From positions 682,001-746,000 of the forward strand of contig NZ_FOIK01000001.1 of the NCBI RefSeq assembly GCF_900111565.1: 64,000 nucleotides of DNA. Direction: 5' to 3'. Source of the DNA: Paenibacillus sp. NFR01 (GTDB lineage Bacteria > Bacillota > Bacilli > Paenibacillales > Paenibacillaceae). Positions 17,168-25,305 of this stretch are shown one piece after another (the stretch's first letter is position 1; each line of letters begins with the position of its first letter). Under the pieces are notes generated by a model that had not been told where the DNA came from, searched no databases, and saw only the letters and a list, made by a program, of their open reading frames with translations. The translations under genes and the position numbers were made by a program.

Positions 17168-18121
17168 GTGCAAAATTTAATCGGGGCCAACATGGAGAGA
17201 ACGACTGCCAAATCCGGAAGCGCTTTTTTGGGATATATGAAGAGACATTTTTTTCATTATTTATTGCTGGCGCCGGCACTTCTTCTCACGCTCATCTTCA
17301 AATACGGGCCGATGTATGGGGCGGTAATCGCCTTTAAGGATTTCAGTCCGATCAAAGGGATTTTGGGCAGCGACTGGGTCGGCTTTTATAATTTCAACAA
17401 GTTTTTGTCCTCTCCCAATTTTGAAACCATCTTTATGAATACGCTTAAACTCAGCTTGTTCGCGCTTGTACTGGGCTTTCCCGTGCCGATTCTGCTGGCA
17501 TTGATGCTCAATCAGGTGCAGCGGTCGAGGATCAAGAAGAACATCCAGCTGTTTCTGTACGCCCCGAACTTTATCTCTGTCGTTGTGGTCGTCGGCATGT
17601 TGTTTATCTTTCTGTCACCTACTGGGCCGATTAATCAGCTTTACAGTCATTTTTCCGGCGAACCGCTGATGTTTATGTCCCGTCCCGAATATTTCCGCTG
17701 GATATACATTCTCTCGGATATTTGGACCGGCGCGGGCTGGGCTTCCATTATTTATGTCGCTGCGCTTGCGAATGTCGATCCCGAACTGCACAATGCAGCC
17801 AACCTGGATGGCGCCAATCTGCTGCAGCGCATACGTCATATTGATTTTCCTGCGCTCCGGCCAATTATGGCCATTGTGTTCATTCTCGCCGCCGGCGGCA
17901 TCATGTCTATCGGTTTTGAAAAAGCGTATTTGATGCAAACGGCGACGAATCTGCCGACCTCGGAGATCATCCCGACCTATGTGTACAAGATCGGTCTGCA
18001 ATCCGGCGACTACGCCTATTCCGCAGCAGTGGGGTTGTTTAATTCCTTGATCAACGTCATCCTGCTGGTTACTGTCAACTTCATCGTCAAGAAGCTTAAC
18101 GAAGGCGAAGGCCTTTATTAA
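17168..18121 (+). CDS. ABC sugar transporter permease, LplB type
   Basis: The product from the GTG at 17168 is 317 residues. That start has a GGAGG site six bases upstream; the in-frame ATG at 17192 is an alternative. It is a MalF/LplB-type permease with six spans. It begins its membrane part with YLLLAPALLLTLIFKYGPMYGAVIAF, and carries the EAA-type coupling loop DPELHNAANLDGANLLQRI, which contacts the ATPase. It pairs with the permease 18 bases downstream to form the membrane channel. No ATPase gene is in the cluster, so a shared MsmX-type ATPase is likely. Confidence 0.9.
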   Translation: MQNLIGANMERTTAKSGSAFLGYMKRHFFHYLLLAPALLLTLIFKYGPMYGAVIAFKDFSPIKGILGSDWVGFYNFNKFLSSPNFETIFMNTLKLSLFALVLGFPVPILLALMLNQVQRSRIKKNIQLFLYAPNFISVVVVVGMLFIFLSPTGPINQLYSHFSGEPLMFMSRPEYFRWIYILSDIWTGAGWASIIYVAALANVDPELHNAANLDGANLLQRIRHIDFPALRPIMAIVFILAAGGIMSIGFEKAYLMQTATNLPTSEIIPTYVYKIGLQSGDYAYSAAVGLFNSLINVILLVTVNFIVKKLNEGEGLY

Positions 18122-18139
18122 AGAAAGGGGCATTGTTAC

Positions 18140-19021
18140 ATGTTCGTTCAACACTCCCGGCTGGACCGGCTGATGCTGGCGCTGAACGCGGCGCTGCTGG
18201 GGCTGGCCGTGCTGATTGTCGTCGTCCCGCTGATTTATGTGGTCATAGCATCGTTTATGGACCCTTCCGTGCTTCTCAGCTCCGGCCTGTCCTTCCATAT
18301 CTCTGACTGGTCCGTCGACGGCTATGAAATGATTCTGACCAATCCGGCCATGCTGCGCGGGTTCGCCAATGCGGTTATGTATTCGGTCTCCTTTGCCTTC
18401 CTGACCGTGGCGGTGTCCATCTGTGCGGGCTACGCGTTGTCCGAAGATCGACTGAAGGGAAAGGGCGTTGTCATGACGCTGTTCCTGATCACCATGTTTT
18501 TTGGCGGCGGGCTGGTCCCGACTTATCTGCTGGTTAAAAATCTTGGCATGCTGAACACGGTATGGGCGATTATTTTGCCGAGCGCGGTCAATGTCTGGAA
18601 TATCATTTTGTCTAGGACCTTCTTCAAGGGAGTGCCCAGTGAGTTGAAGGAAGCGGCCAACGTGGACGGGGCGTCGGAGATGATGACCTTTTTCCGGATC
18701 GTGCTTCCGCTTTCGAAGCCCATCATTTTTGTGCTGGCGCTGTATGCCTTTGTCGGCCAATGGAATTCTTATTTCGACGCAATGATCTATCTAGACAATC
18801 CGGCGCTGCACCCGCTTCAGCTCGTGCTTCGCTCGATTCTGATTCAGAATCAGGTCGATCCAAGCATGATCGGGGACCAGTTGGCCATGGCGGAAATGAA
18901 ACGGCTGTCGGAAATTATCAAATACGCGGCGATTGTGGTCTCCAGCCTGCCGCTGATCATCATGTACCCGTTCTTCCAGAAGTATTTTGAAAAAGGTGTC
19001 ATGCTCGGTTCGCTGAAATAG
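18140..19021 (+). CDS. ABC sugar transporter permease, YtcP/LplC type
   Basis: The 293-residue product is a MalG-type carbohydrate permease with about six spans. It carries the coupling-loop motif PSELKEAANVDGASEMMTF near residue 175 and ends FEKGVMLGSLK, the typical C-terminus of this subgroup. An AAAGGGG site precedes the ATG by eight bases. It lies between the first permease and the binding lipoprotein in one transcript. The substrate is inferred from the GH32 gene downstream to be a fructose-containing sugar. Confidence 0.9.
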   Translation: MFVQHSRLDRLMLALNAALLGLAVLIVVVPLIYVVIASFMDPSVLLSSGLSFHISDWSVDGYEMILTNPAMLRGFANAVMYSVSFAFLTVAVSICAGYALSEDRLKGKGVVMTLFLITMFFGGGLVPTYLLVKNLGMLNTVWAIILPSAVNVWNIILSRTFFKGVPSELKEAANVDGASEMMTFFRIVLPLSKPIIFVLALYAFVGQWNSYFDAMIYLDNPALHPLQLVLRSILIQNQVDPSMIGDQLAMAEMKRLSEIIKYAAIVVSSLPLIIMYPFFQKYFEKGVMLGSLK

Positions 19022-19076
19022 AGGGCCGGTTGCACATAGATTAGTTTTCATTATTCGTACATTGGAGGTCATATCC

Positions 19077-20690
19077 ATGTCCACAAACAAAAGCTTTAAG
19101 ATTTCCGCCAAAGTAGCATCTGCTTCGGTCCTCGCATCCCTGATGTTCCTGTCAGCCTGCGGAGGGGGTAAGGAAAAAGCAGAGAATGCGCAGCAAAATG
19201 CGGACGGCAAAGTGACGTTGAATCTGATTACCCAAAGCTCTCCGCTTGCGCCGGCCGACCCGAACGACAAACTGATCAACAAACGGCTGGAAGAAAAAAC
19301 GAATGTCCATATCAACTGGAAAAACTTCACCAGGGACGTGTTCGTGGAGAAACGCAATCTTGCCGTAGCCAGCGGGGATCTTCCTGACGGTATCTTTAAC
19401 GCGGATTACAGCGACTATGAACTGCTCAAGCTCGCCAAAGATGGCGTGATCATCCCACTGAACGATCTGATCGAAAAGGACATGCCCAACTTCAAAAAAG
19501 TGCTGGAAGAGGCTCCGCAGTACAAAAGCATGATTACCGCACCGGACGGCAACATTTACGCTTTCCCTTGGATTGAAGAGCTGGGCCAGGGCAAGGAAAG
19601 AATTCAGGCCGTGGATAGCATGCCATGGATCAATGTCGAATGGCTAAAGAAGCTGGGGCTGGAAATGCCGAAAACGACGGACGAGCTGAAAAAGGTACTG
19701 ATCGCCTTCAAAACCCAGGACCCGAACGGCAACGGCCAAGCAGACGAAATCCCGCTGTCCTTCATCAATAAACCGGGAGCGGAAGATTTGGCTTTCCTCT
19801 TTGCTTCCTTCGGATTAGGTGAAAATCCGGACCACGCAGTGGTCAGCGACGACGGCAAAGTCATCTTCACCGCAGCGGAAGAAGGCTACAAAAACGCAGT
19901 CTCTTTTATCCACGAGTTGAACCAGGAAGGACTTATCGATATCGAAGCGTATACGCAGGATTGGAGCACCTATCTCGCCAAAGGCAAGGATCAGAAATAC
20001 GGGCTCTATTTCTCCTGGGATAAAGCAAATATTTCCGGCGCAAACGACAGTTACGAAGTCATGCCTCCGCTTGCCGGACCGGACGGTGAAATCAATGTCA
20101 CGCGGACGAACGGACTTGGTCTGGCCCGCGGTAAAATGGTCGTGACCAGTTCGAACAAACATCTGGAGGCCACGGCGAAATGGGTGGATCAACTGTATGA
20201 TCCGGTGCAATCCGTACAGGACAACTGGGGCACATACGGCGATGATACCCAGCAAAATATTTTTGAATATGACGAAGCCAAAGGTATGCTGAAGCATCTG
20301 CCGCTTGACGGCGCGGCTCCGGTGGAACTGCGCGAGAAAACCAGTATCGGTGGCCCGCTGGCGGTACTCGATTCCTATTACGGAAAATATACTACGCTGC
20401 CGGACGACGCCAAGGAACGGATGGATATTATCAAGAATATTATGGCGCCGCATATGAAAGCGGAGAATGTTATGCCAAGCGTCTTTAATTCCATCGATGA
20501 ACTGGACCGCCTGACGACGATTGAAACGGATTTGTTTGCCTATGTGCTCAGAATGCGCACGGAATGGTATCAGAACGGCAAAATAGATAAAGAATGGGAC
20601 GCTTACCTCAAAGAGCTGAACCGTCTCGGCTTACAGGATTGGATGAAGATCAAGCAGGATGGCTACGACCGGGCTACGCAAAATAAATAA
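19077..20690 (+). CDS. Extracellular sugar-binding lipoprotein
   Basis: The product from the ATG at 19077 (GGAGG 11 bases upstream) is 537 residues. An earlier in-frame TTG at 19062 overlaps that ribosome site and is rejected. The N-terminus is a lipoprotein signal with lipobox LSAC and the modified cysteine at residue 28, followed by a Gly/Lys/Glu spacer. The body is a family-1 solute-binding protein of the long LplA type. It delivers the sugar to the two permeases encoded upstream. The DPNGNGQADEIPL stretch resembles the calcium-site motif common in this group. Confidence 0.9.
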   Translation: MSTNKSFKISAKVASASVLASLMFLSACGGGKEKAENAQQNADGKVTLNLITQSSPLAPADPNDKLINKRLEEKTNVHINWKNFTRDVFVEKRNLAVASGDLPDGIFNADYSDYELLKLAKDGVIIPLNDLIEKDMPNFKKVLEEAPQYKSMITAPDGNIYAFPWIEELGQGKERIQAVDSMPWINVEWLKKLGLEMPKTTDELKKVLIAFKTQDPNGNGQADEIPLSFINKPGAEDLAFLFASFGLGENPDHAVVSDDGKVIFTAAEEGYKNAVSFIHELNQEGLIDIEAYTQDWSTYLAKGKDQKYGLYFSWDKANISGANDSYEVMPPLAGPDGEINVTRTNGLGLARGKMVVTSSNKHLEATAKWVDQLYDPVQSVQDNWGTYGDDTQQNIFEYDEAKGMLKHLPLDGAAPVELREKTSIGGPLAVLDSYYGKYTTLPDDAKERMDIIKNIMAPHMKAENVMPSVFNSIDELDRLTTIETDLFAYVLRMRTEWYQNGKIDKEWDAYLKELNRLGLQDWMKIKQDGYDRATQNK

Positions 20691-20763
20691 AGCGGAGAGG
20701 GCCGCCGCAGGCGGAATTCGCGTCTTGCGGCCCTGCTTTCTTGGGAGCAAAGGAGAGAAAATT

Positions 20764-22224
20764 ATGTCTGCAATCATAAAACCGAATTACCGGGGAGCTT
20801 ATCATTTTTCGCCGCAAGGCAACTGGATGAATGATCCGAACGGGCTTGTTTATTTTGAAGGGGAATATCATTTGTTTTTTCAACATCATCCGGGTGGAAT
20901 GACAATGGGGCAAATGCACTGGGGGCATGCCGTCAGCAAGGATCTGATCGCCTGGGAAGAGCTGCCGGTTGCCCTTGCGCCGGATGAGTTGGGGATGATC
21001 TTCTCGGGAAGTGCTGTGGTCGATCTGCACAACACGACGGGATTCTTTGAAGATAAACCGGGACTGGTCGCGATCTTCACCCATCATCTGGACCGGCCGG
21101 GACAGCCGGCGCTGGAGCGGCAGAGCCTGGCGTACAGCCGCGACAACGGCAGAACGTGGATCAAATATGCGGGTAATCCGGTTCTGGAGAATGAGGCGGC
21201 CATCGATTTCCGTGATCCGAAAGTGTTTTGGCACAAGGACACAGCGCAGTGGGTAATGATCGTCGCATGCGGTCAGACCGTGAACTTATACCGTTCCCTG
21301 GATCTGATCCACTGGAGTTTTGCCAGCACTTTCGGTGCGGGCATCGGTTCCCATGACGGCGTGTGGGAATGTCCGGATCTGTTTCCGCTTGCCATCGACG
21401 GCAGCACGGAAGCGAAGAAATGGGTGATGCTGGTCAGCATCGGTGCCGATCCGCTGCATGCGGAGGGCTCGCGGACGCAATATTTCACGGGCGGGTTCGA
21501 CGGCGTCGCATTTACGCCCGACGAAGCTTCCCGTACCGTCCGCTGGATCGATTACGGCAGGGACAACTATGCGGGTGTAAGCTGGGCGAATATCCCCGAA
21601 GCCGACGGAAGGCGCCTCTTTATCGGCTGGATGAGCAATTGGATGTATGCCCAATGTACTCCGTCTGAAGGCTTCCGAGGAGCGATGACCGTTCCGCGTG
21701 AATTGAGCCTCGAGACAAGGGGAGAGGAGACGCTGCTGATTCAGCAGCCGGTCCGGGAGCTGCAAGCGCTGCGCGTTCCTGTGCTGTCGCTGCGGAACGC
21801 AGCGGTTCGTGAGATCAATGCGGCGCTTGCTTCGCTGTGGCTTGAAGCGTATGAAATAAACGCGACAATCGTTCTAGGCGTCTCAGCGGGATTCCTCCTG
21901 CGCTCAGGCGCAGAATGCTGGACGGAAGCCGGAGTGGATGCCGCGGCGGATGAGCTTTATGTGGATCGCTGTTCCTCAGGCGATACTAGCTTTCATGCCC
22001 GGTTTTCCGGCCGTCATGCGGTCAAATTGAAGGGCGTCCCGGCGAAAGCGCTGGATCTCCAACTGCTGGTGGACCGCAATTCGGTCGAACTGTTCGGCAA
22101 CGGCGGCCAGGCGGTCATAACGGATCTGATCTTTCCTGGGCATGATTCTGGCGGGCTGTCCGCTTGTGCAGACAACGAAGATGCAGTATTCCTGTCCTTG
22201 GACATTTACCGGCTTCATGAATAA
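20764..22224 (+). CDS. Glycoside hydrolase family 32 (levanase/sucrase-type)
   Basis: The product is 486 residues from the ATG at 20764, which has a GGAG site; an upstream start at 20659 would overlap the lipoprotein gene. All three GH32 acidic residues are visible: nucleophile D24 in WMNDPNG, transition-state stabiliser D151 in FRDPKVF, and acid/base E202 in WECPDLF. A five-bladed propeller is followed by a C-terminal beta-sandwich ending in DRNSVELFGNGG. It lacks a signal peptide, so it hydrolyses imported sucrose or fructo-oligosaccharides in the cytosol. The neighbouring ABC genes and fructokinase support this. Confidence 0.95.
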   Translation: MSAIIKPNYRGAYHFSPQGNWMNDPNGLVYFEGEYHLFFQHHPGGMTMGQMHWGHAVSKDLIAWEELPVALAPDELGMIFSGSAVVDLHNTTGFFEDKPGLVAIFTHHLDRPGQPALERQSLAYSRDNGRTWIKYAGNPVLENEAAIDFRDPKVFWHKDTAQWVMIVACGQTVNLYRSLDLIHWSFASTFGAGIGSHDGVWECPDLFPLAIDGSTEAKKWVMLVSIGADPLHAEGSRTQYFTGGFDGVAFTPDEASRTVRWIDYGRDNYAGVSWANIPEADGRRLFIGWMSNWMYAQCTPSEGFRGAMTVPRELSLETRGEETLLIQQPVRELQALRVPVLSLRNAAVREINAALASLWLEAYEINATIVLGVSAGFLLRSGAECWTEAGVDAAADELYVDRCSSGDTSFHARFSGRHAVKLKGVPAKALDLQLLVDRNSVELFGNGGQAVITDLIFPGHDSGGLSACADNEDAVFLSLDIYRLHE

Positions 22225-22253
22225 GAGAGAGCGAATCGGAGGGAAGGTCAGGC

Positions 22254-23153
22254 ATGAAAATTGGTGCAATTGAAGCCGGCGGAACGAAATTCGTATGCGG
22301 CATCGGCGATGAACACGGCAGGATCAGCGACCGTATCAGCTTTCCGACGGCGCATCCCGAAGAGACGCTGCCCAAGGTGCTGCGTTACTTCCGGGATCAA
22401 CAAGTGGAGGCAATCGGCGTCGGATCGTTTGGTCCGATCGACGTCCATCTGGAGAGTCCGACGTACGGCTATATCACAACAACGCCCAAACCCGGGTGGA
22501 ACAATTTCAATCTGCTCGGAGCTTTGCGTCAGCATTTGGATCTGCCCTTAGGCTTTGATACCGACGTGAACGCTGCCGCATATGGCGAGGCGTTGTGGGG
22601 GGCGGCGCAAGGCTTGTCCAGCTGCGTGTATTATACGATTGGCACTGGAATCGGCATCGGCGTATATGCCGAAGGGCGGATGGTTCATGGATTGGTACAT
22701 CCGGAAGGAGGGCATCTGCTGCCGAGACGCCATCCTCAGGATGCTTTTGCCGGTATCTGCCCGTATCACGGGGACTGCCTGGAGGGGCTGGCCGCGGGAC
22801 CGGCGATTGAGGCGAGATGGGGCGTGAAGGGCCATAAGCTGAAGTCGGATCATGAAGCTTGGGCTATCGAAGCGTATTATATTGCTCAATCCATCGCCGC
22901 GGTGATCCTATTGCTTTCGCCGCACAAGGTCATTCTCGGCGGCGGCGTGATGCAGCAGCCGCAGCTGTTTCCGCTGATCCGTTCAGCCGTGCTGGAGAAT
23001 CTGAACGGTTATGTCGGCTCGGACTCCATCGTTGAGGGGATTGATGAATACATCGTTCCGCCTGGTCTGGGGATCCATGCGGGATTATGCGGGGCGTTGG
23101 CACTGGGCATAGCGGCAAGGCAAAAGCAAAACGAGGAGACTGCGGCCAGCTAG
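22254..23153 (+). CDS. ROK-family fructokinase
   Basis: The 299-residue protein starts MKIGAIEAGGTKFVCGIG, a ROK kinase phosphate-binding motif. It has the HPEGGHLLPRRH and CPYHGDCLEGLAAGPA region with histidine and cysteine zinc ligands that marks bacterial fructokinases of the GmuE/YdhR type. It phosphorylates fructose released by the GH32 enzyme to fructose 6-phosphate. The ATG follows a GGAGGG site and lies 29 bases after the GH32 stop. A terminator closes the operon at 23168. Confidence 0.92.
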   Translation: MKIGAIEAGGTKFVCGIGDEHGRISDRISFPTAHPEETLPKVLRYFRDQQVEAIGVGSFGPIDVHLESPTYGYITTTPKPGWNNFNLLGALRQHLDLPLGFDTDVNAAAYGEALWGAAQGLSSCVYYTIGTGIGIGVYAEGRMVHGLVHPEGGHLLPRRHPQDAFAGICPYHGDCLEGLAAGPAIEARWGVKGHKLKSDHEAWAIEAYYIAQSIAAVILLLSPHKVILGGGVMQQPQLFPLIRSAVLENLNGYVGSDSIVEGIDEYIVPPGLGIHAGLCGALALGIAARQKQNEETAAS

Positions 23154-23167
23154 GCCGGGGCGGCCCA

Positions 23168-23213
23168 TAAAAAAACGGCGTTTCCGCAGGCAGCGGGAGG
23201 CGCCGTTTTTTAT
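23168..23213. terminator. Terminator of the fructan operon (bidirectional)
   Basis: AAAAAACGGCG and CGCCGTTTTTT flank a short loop with additional pairing, placed between the convergent fructokinase and GNAT genes. Confidence 0.9.
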
Positions 23214-23245
23214 TTGTTTTGAGAAGTCTCGTAAAAAGCGAAATG

Positions 23246-23710
23246 CTACTCAATTTCATTATTGGTATTTAACTCAACTACCATAGACATGTAAATGTCT
23301 ATAAGATCCTCACTATCCACTTTAAAACCAAACCGTTCATATAGACGTTGAGCCTGACTTCCTTGCAGAACATTTAATGTCACCCGTTTTCCTATTACAT
23401 AATCTTGTTTAAGGAGATTTTCTAATACCTGACTACCAATGCCTTTACCTTGGTGATCGGGATGAATGTAAAAATGTTCCAACAGATACCCATCTAATAT
23501 CGGTTTAAAAGCTATGCAACCAATAAAGGAAGAATCCTCTTTAATGATCCATGTATGAACTGGGTCAAATGCGTCACGAAAGCGTTGGCGAACCTTCTCT
23601 TCATTAAATCTTCCTAATCTAGTTAAATCATCATGTAGTACAATTGCCCGTAAATTAGCAATTATCTCAACATCGGAATTTTGAGATTGGTGAAGAGTAA
23701 TCTGTTCCAT
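23246..23710 (-). CDS. GNAT-family N-acetyltransferase, AT-rich
   Basis: The 154-residue product has the GNAT acetyl-CoA loop HPDHQGKGIGSQVLE and the closing stretch SQAQRLYERFGFKVD. The start fits an AAGGAG-type site (AAAAAGGAG on the minus strand). Its base composition and codon use are clearly more AT-rich than the genes on either side, with many codons ending in A or T. With the transposase remnant next to it, this suggests a recent arrival. The acceptor substrate is unknown. It is convergent with the fructokinase gene. Confidence 0.85.
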   Translation of the reverse strand: MEQITLHQSQNSDVEIIANLRAIVLHDDLTRLGRFNEEKVRQRFRDAFDPVHTWIIKEDSSFIGCIAFKPILDGYLLEHFYIHPDHQGKGIGSQVLENLLKQDYVIGKRVTLNVLQGSQAQRLYERFGFKVDSEDLIDIYMSMVVELNTNNEIE

Positions 23711-23891
23711 CTAAATATCACAACTCCTTTTTCTTGACCTGCATCTTATGACGTTCAGTGAGGGGCATCCAATTATTGAGCTAACCTGCCCGTTCAGCCT
23801 GAAAAAGCAGTAATTTCAAGTTTAGTGTTTGTGTCCGTCACAGTAAACAGGCAAGAATTGACCAACATATTTTTCTTATTCGACGCTGTAT

Positions 23892-24059
23892 TCACATATT
23901 CATTGCTATCGTTGTAACACCACTGAAGCGATCCATCCATTTATTCAAGCGGCTATGGTAGCTGTTTACGTTTTGGATGTGGTACACGCCTTTCACACGC
24001 TGATTTCCGTCGGACTGGAAACGGTATTTCAGTACACTTACGAAGGGAAGGTCGTGCAT
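23892..24059 (-). pseudogene. Transposase C-terminal remnant (IS1595/ISXO2-like)
   Basis: The minus strand encodes 55 residues containing [20 protein letters not shown] and then FSGVTT. This strongly resembles the stretch near the end of IS1595-family (ISXO2-like DDE) transposases, in which an HxxxVNxYHSRL motif precedes an RFxGVxT motif. The frame is then lost at a TGA, and neither the N-terminal two thirds nor terminal inverted repeats could be found. It is a decayed fragment. It lies in the 450-base gap between the AT-rich GNAT gene and the 38-residue gene; the rest of the gap (23711-23890) shows no recognisable gene. Confidence 0.6.
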
Positions 24060-24068
24060 CGTACCCTA

Positions 24069-24097
24069 ATTATAGAACGAACGTTCGTAATTATCAA
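24069..24097 (-). promoter_or_regulatory. Orphan promoter with TetR-like operator
   Basis: On the minus strand TTGATA (24097-24092) and TATAAT (24074-24069) are 17 bp apart. The spacer holds the perfect 12-bp palindrome ACGAACGTTCGT (24077-24088), a form common for TetR-family operators. Only the transposase remnant lies downstream, so the original gene is gone. Confidence 0.6.
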
Positions 24098-24159
24098 ATA
24101 TCAATAACACGGTTTAACAATAGCCTTTATATAAGTAAGCGCATTCAAGTTTTCGGTCG

Positions 24160-24276
24160 TTAACGCGATTTTTTGAACACCAAACATAAAAGCGCTATCA
24201 TAATTACGCCCAGAGCCGCCAGCAGAAACGGAAACCAGAAGGGAGCGGAGTATTCGTTTGGAAAAAGCGTTCCCAT
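24160..24276 (-). CDS. 38-residue single-span membrane protein next to the DeoR gene
   Basis: A frame on the minus strand from the ATG at 24276 encodes 38 residues. It has a short polar N-terminus with several aromatic residues (FPNEYSAPFWF), one long hydrophobic span (LLAALGVIMIALLCLVF) and a basic end KKSR. A strong GGAGGTGA site lies eight bases upstream, which supports real translation. It starts 34 bases after the stop of the DeoR regulator on the same strand, so it is probably in the same transcript. The basic tail predicts an N-out, C-in topology. It is not recognised, and function is unknown. Confidence 0.65.
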   Translation of the reverse strand: MGTLFPNEYSAPFWFPFLLAALGVIMIALLCLVFKKSR

Positions 24277-24310
24277 CGGACCGTTCACCTCCTCTCCCTT
24301 GGTTTGCCCG

Positions 24311-25093
24311 TCAGCTTACATGTCCATTTGCGGGTTCATGAATTACGGATACCTGATGCTGGTTCAGAAATTCCATCCATTCCGCGGAAGGCTTACGGTC
24401 GGTAATGACGTAGTCCACCTTGTCGAACGGTAAAAGCTTGATGAATGCGATGCGGTCGAACTTCGAATGGTCGGCGAGCAGAAGGACTTTGCTGGCCTGC
24501 TGCTGCATCAGAATCTTCAGTTCGCTTTCTGCCTCGTTGGAATCGCTCAGACCGCCGGTCATGGAGAGCGCCTTGCAGCTAAACAGAGCGACGTCCACAT
24601 TGTACTTCTGGATGGTGTAGGACGCGTTTGGACCGACAAAAGAGTTCGTCTGCGCTCCGAGCACGCCGCCGGTCGAGATGAGCGTATGCCCGGAATGCTG
24701 GAATTCCGACAGAACGACAAGCGAGTTCGTGATGATGGTCAGATTCTTTTTCACTTCGGTTATGCGCTTAAGTGCTTCGAATGCGGTGGAACTCGTGTCG
24801 GTCATGATGCTGTCGCCGTCGTTGATCACCTCCAGCGCATGTTCTGCAATCCGCTGCTTCTCCTCCAGGTGGAGCGAATGGCGCAGGGAGTAGGATGGAT
24901 CTTCGTTGGTATGGAGATTGAGAATCGCGCCCCCGTAGCTTTTTTTGGCGATGCCTTCCTTATCGAGCTTCTCCAGATCCCGCCGGATCGTCTCTTCCGA
25001 TACTTCGAATTCCAGCGCCAAATCGGCGACATGAACCTTCTTGTAACGGTGCAGCCTTTGGATAATCTGTTCACGCCGTTCAAATGCTTTCAT
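24311..25093 (-). CDS. DeoR-family regulator of the L-fucose operon
   Basis: The 260-residue protein has the DeoR N-terminal helix-turn-helix (RREQIIQRLHRYKKVHVADL, then VSEETIRRDLEKLDKEGI). A sugar-phosphate-sensing domain follows, with ITNSLVVLSEF, STGGVLGAQTNSFVG and LLADHSKFDR. It is divergent from the fucose genes and the shared region holds CCACA/TGTGG dyads, so it probably represses them and responds to a fucose-derived phosphate such as fuculose 1-phosphate. The ATG at 25093 follows a CAGGAGGCA site. A 38-residue membrane protein gene follows on the same strand. Confidence 0.88.
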   Translation of the reverse strand: MKAFERREQIIQRLHRYKKVHVADLALEFEVSEETIRRDLEKLDKEGIAKKSYGGAILNLHTNEDPSYSLRHSLHLEEKQRIAEHALEVINDGDSIMTDTSSTAFEALKRITEVKKNLTIITNSLVVLSEFQHSGHTLISTGGVLGAQTNSFVGPNASYTIQKYNVDVALFSCKALSMTGGLSDSNEAESELKILMQQQASKVLLLADHSKFDRIAFIKLLPFDKVDYVITDRKPSAEWMEFLNQHQVSVIHEPANGHVS

Positions 25094-25159
25094 GACTTGC
25101 CTCCTGAAAACGGTTATCTTCCTCCATTATACCGCGGATTTGTTAAAAATAAAGAAAAA

Positions 25160-25253
25160 CCACACAATGGTGTGGATATAATTTAATAAAACCACAATAA
25201 CACACAAATAAATGTGGTTTGTTGTTGACAGATGCAAACTACGCTTTTATGAT
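25160..25253 (+). promoter_or_regulatory. fuc operon promoter with two operator dyads
   Basis: The perfect dyad CCACAC (25160), AATG, GTGTGG (25170) is followed by AACCACA (25190) and its mirror TGTGGTT (25213). Immediately downstream lies a near-consensus promoter: TTGACA at 25225, 17 bp, TATGAT at 25248. The dyads share CCACA/TGTGG half-sites and are probable DeoR operators. Confidence 0.7.
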
Positions 25254-25305
25254 GAAAGAGATGGAAGCGTTTTTATTTATACCTAATTTCGAGGAGGTTA
25301 GCTGC

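Noticed and set aside
17615..18760. A 381-codon minus-strand frame opposite the two sugar permeases
   Set aside because: It is antisense to well-supported permease genes and its translation is low-complexity, rich in His, Gln and Arg.
25105..25118. TGAAAACGGTTATC as a catabolite-repression (cre) site
   Set aside because: It matches about twelve of fourteen consensus positions but overlaps the ribosome site of the DeoR gene, so a chance match is likely.
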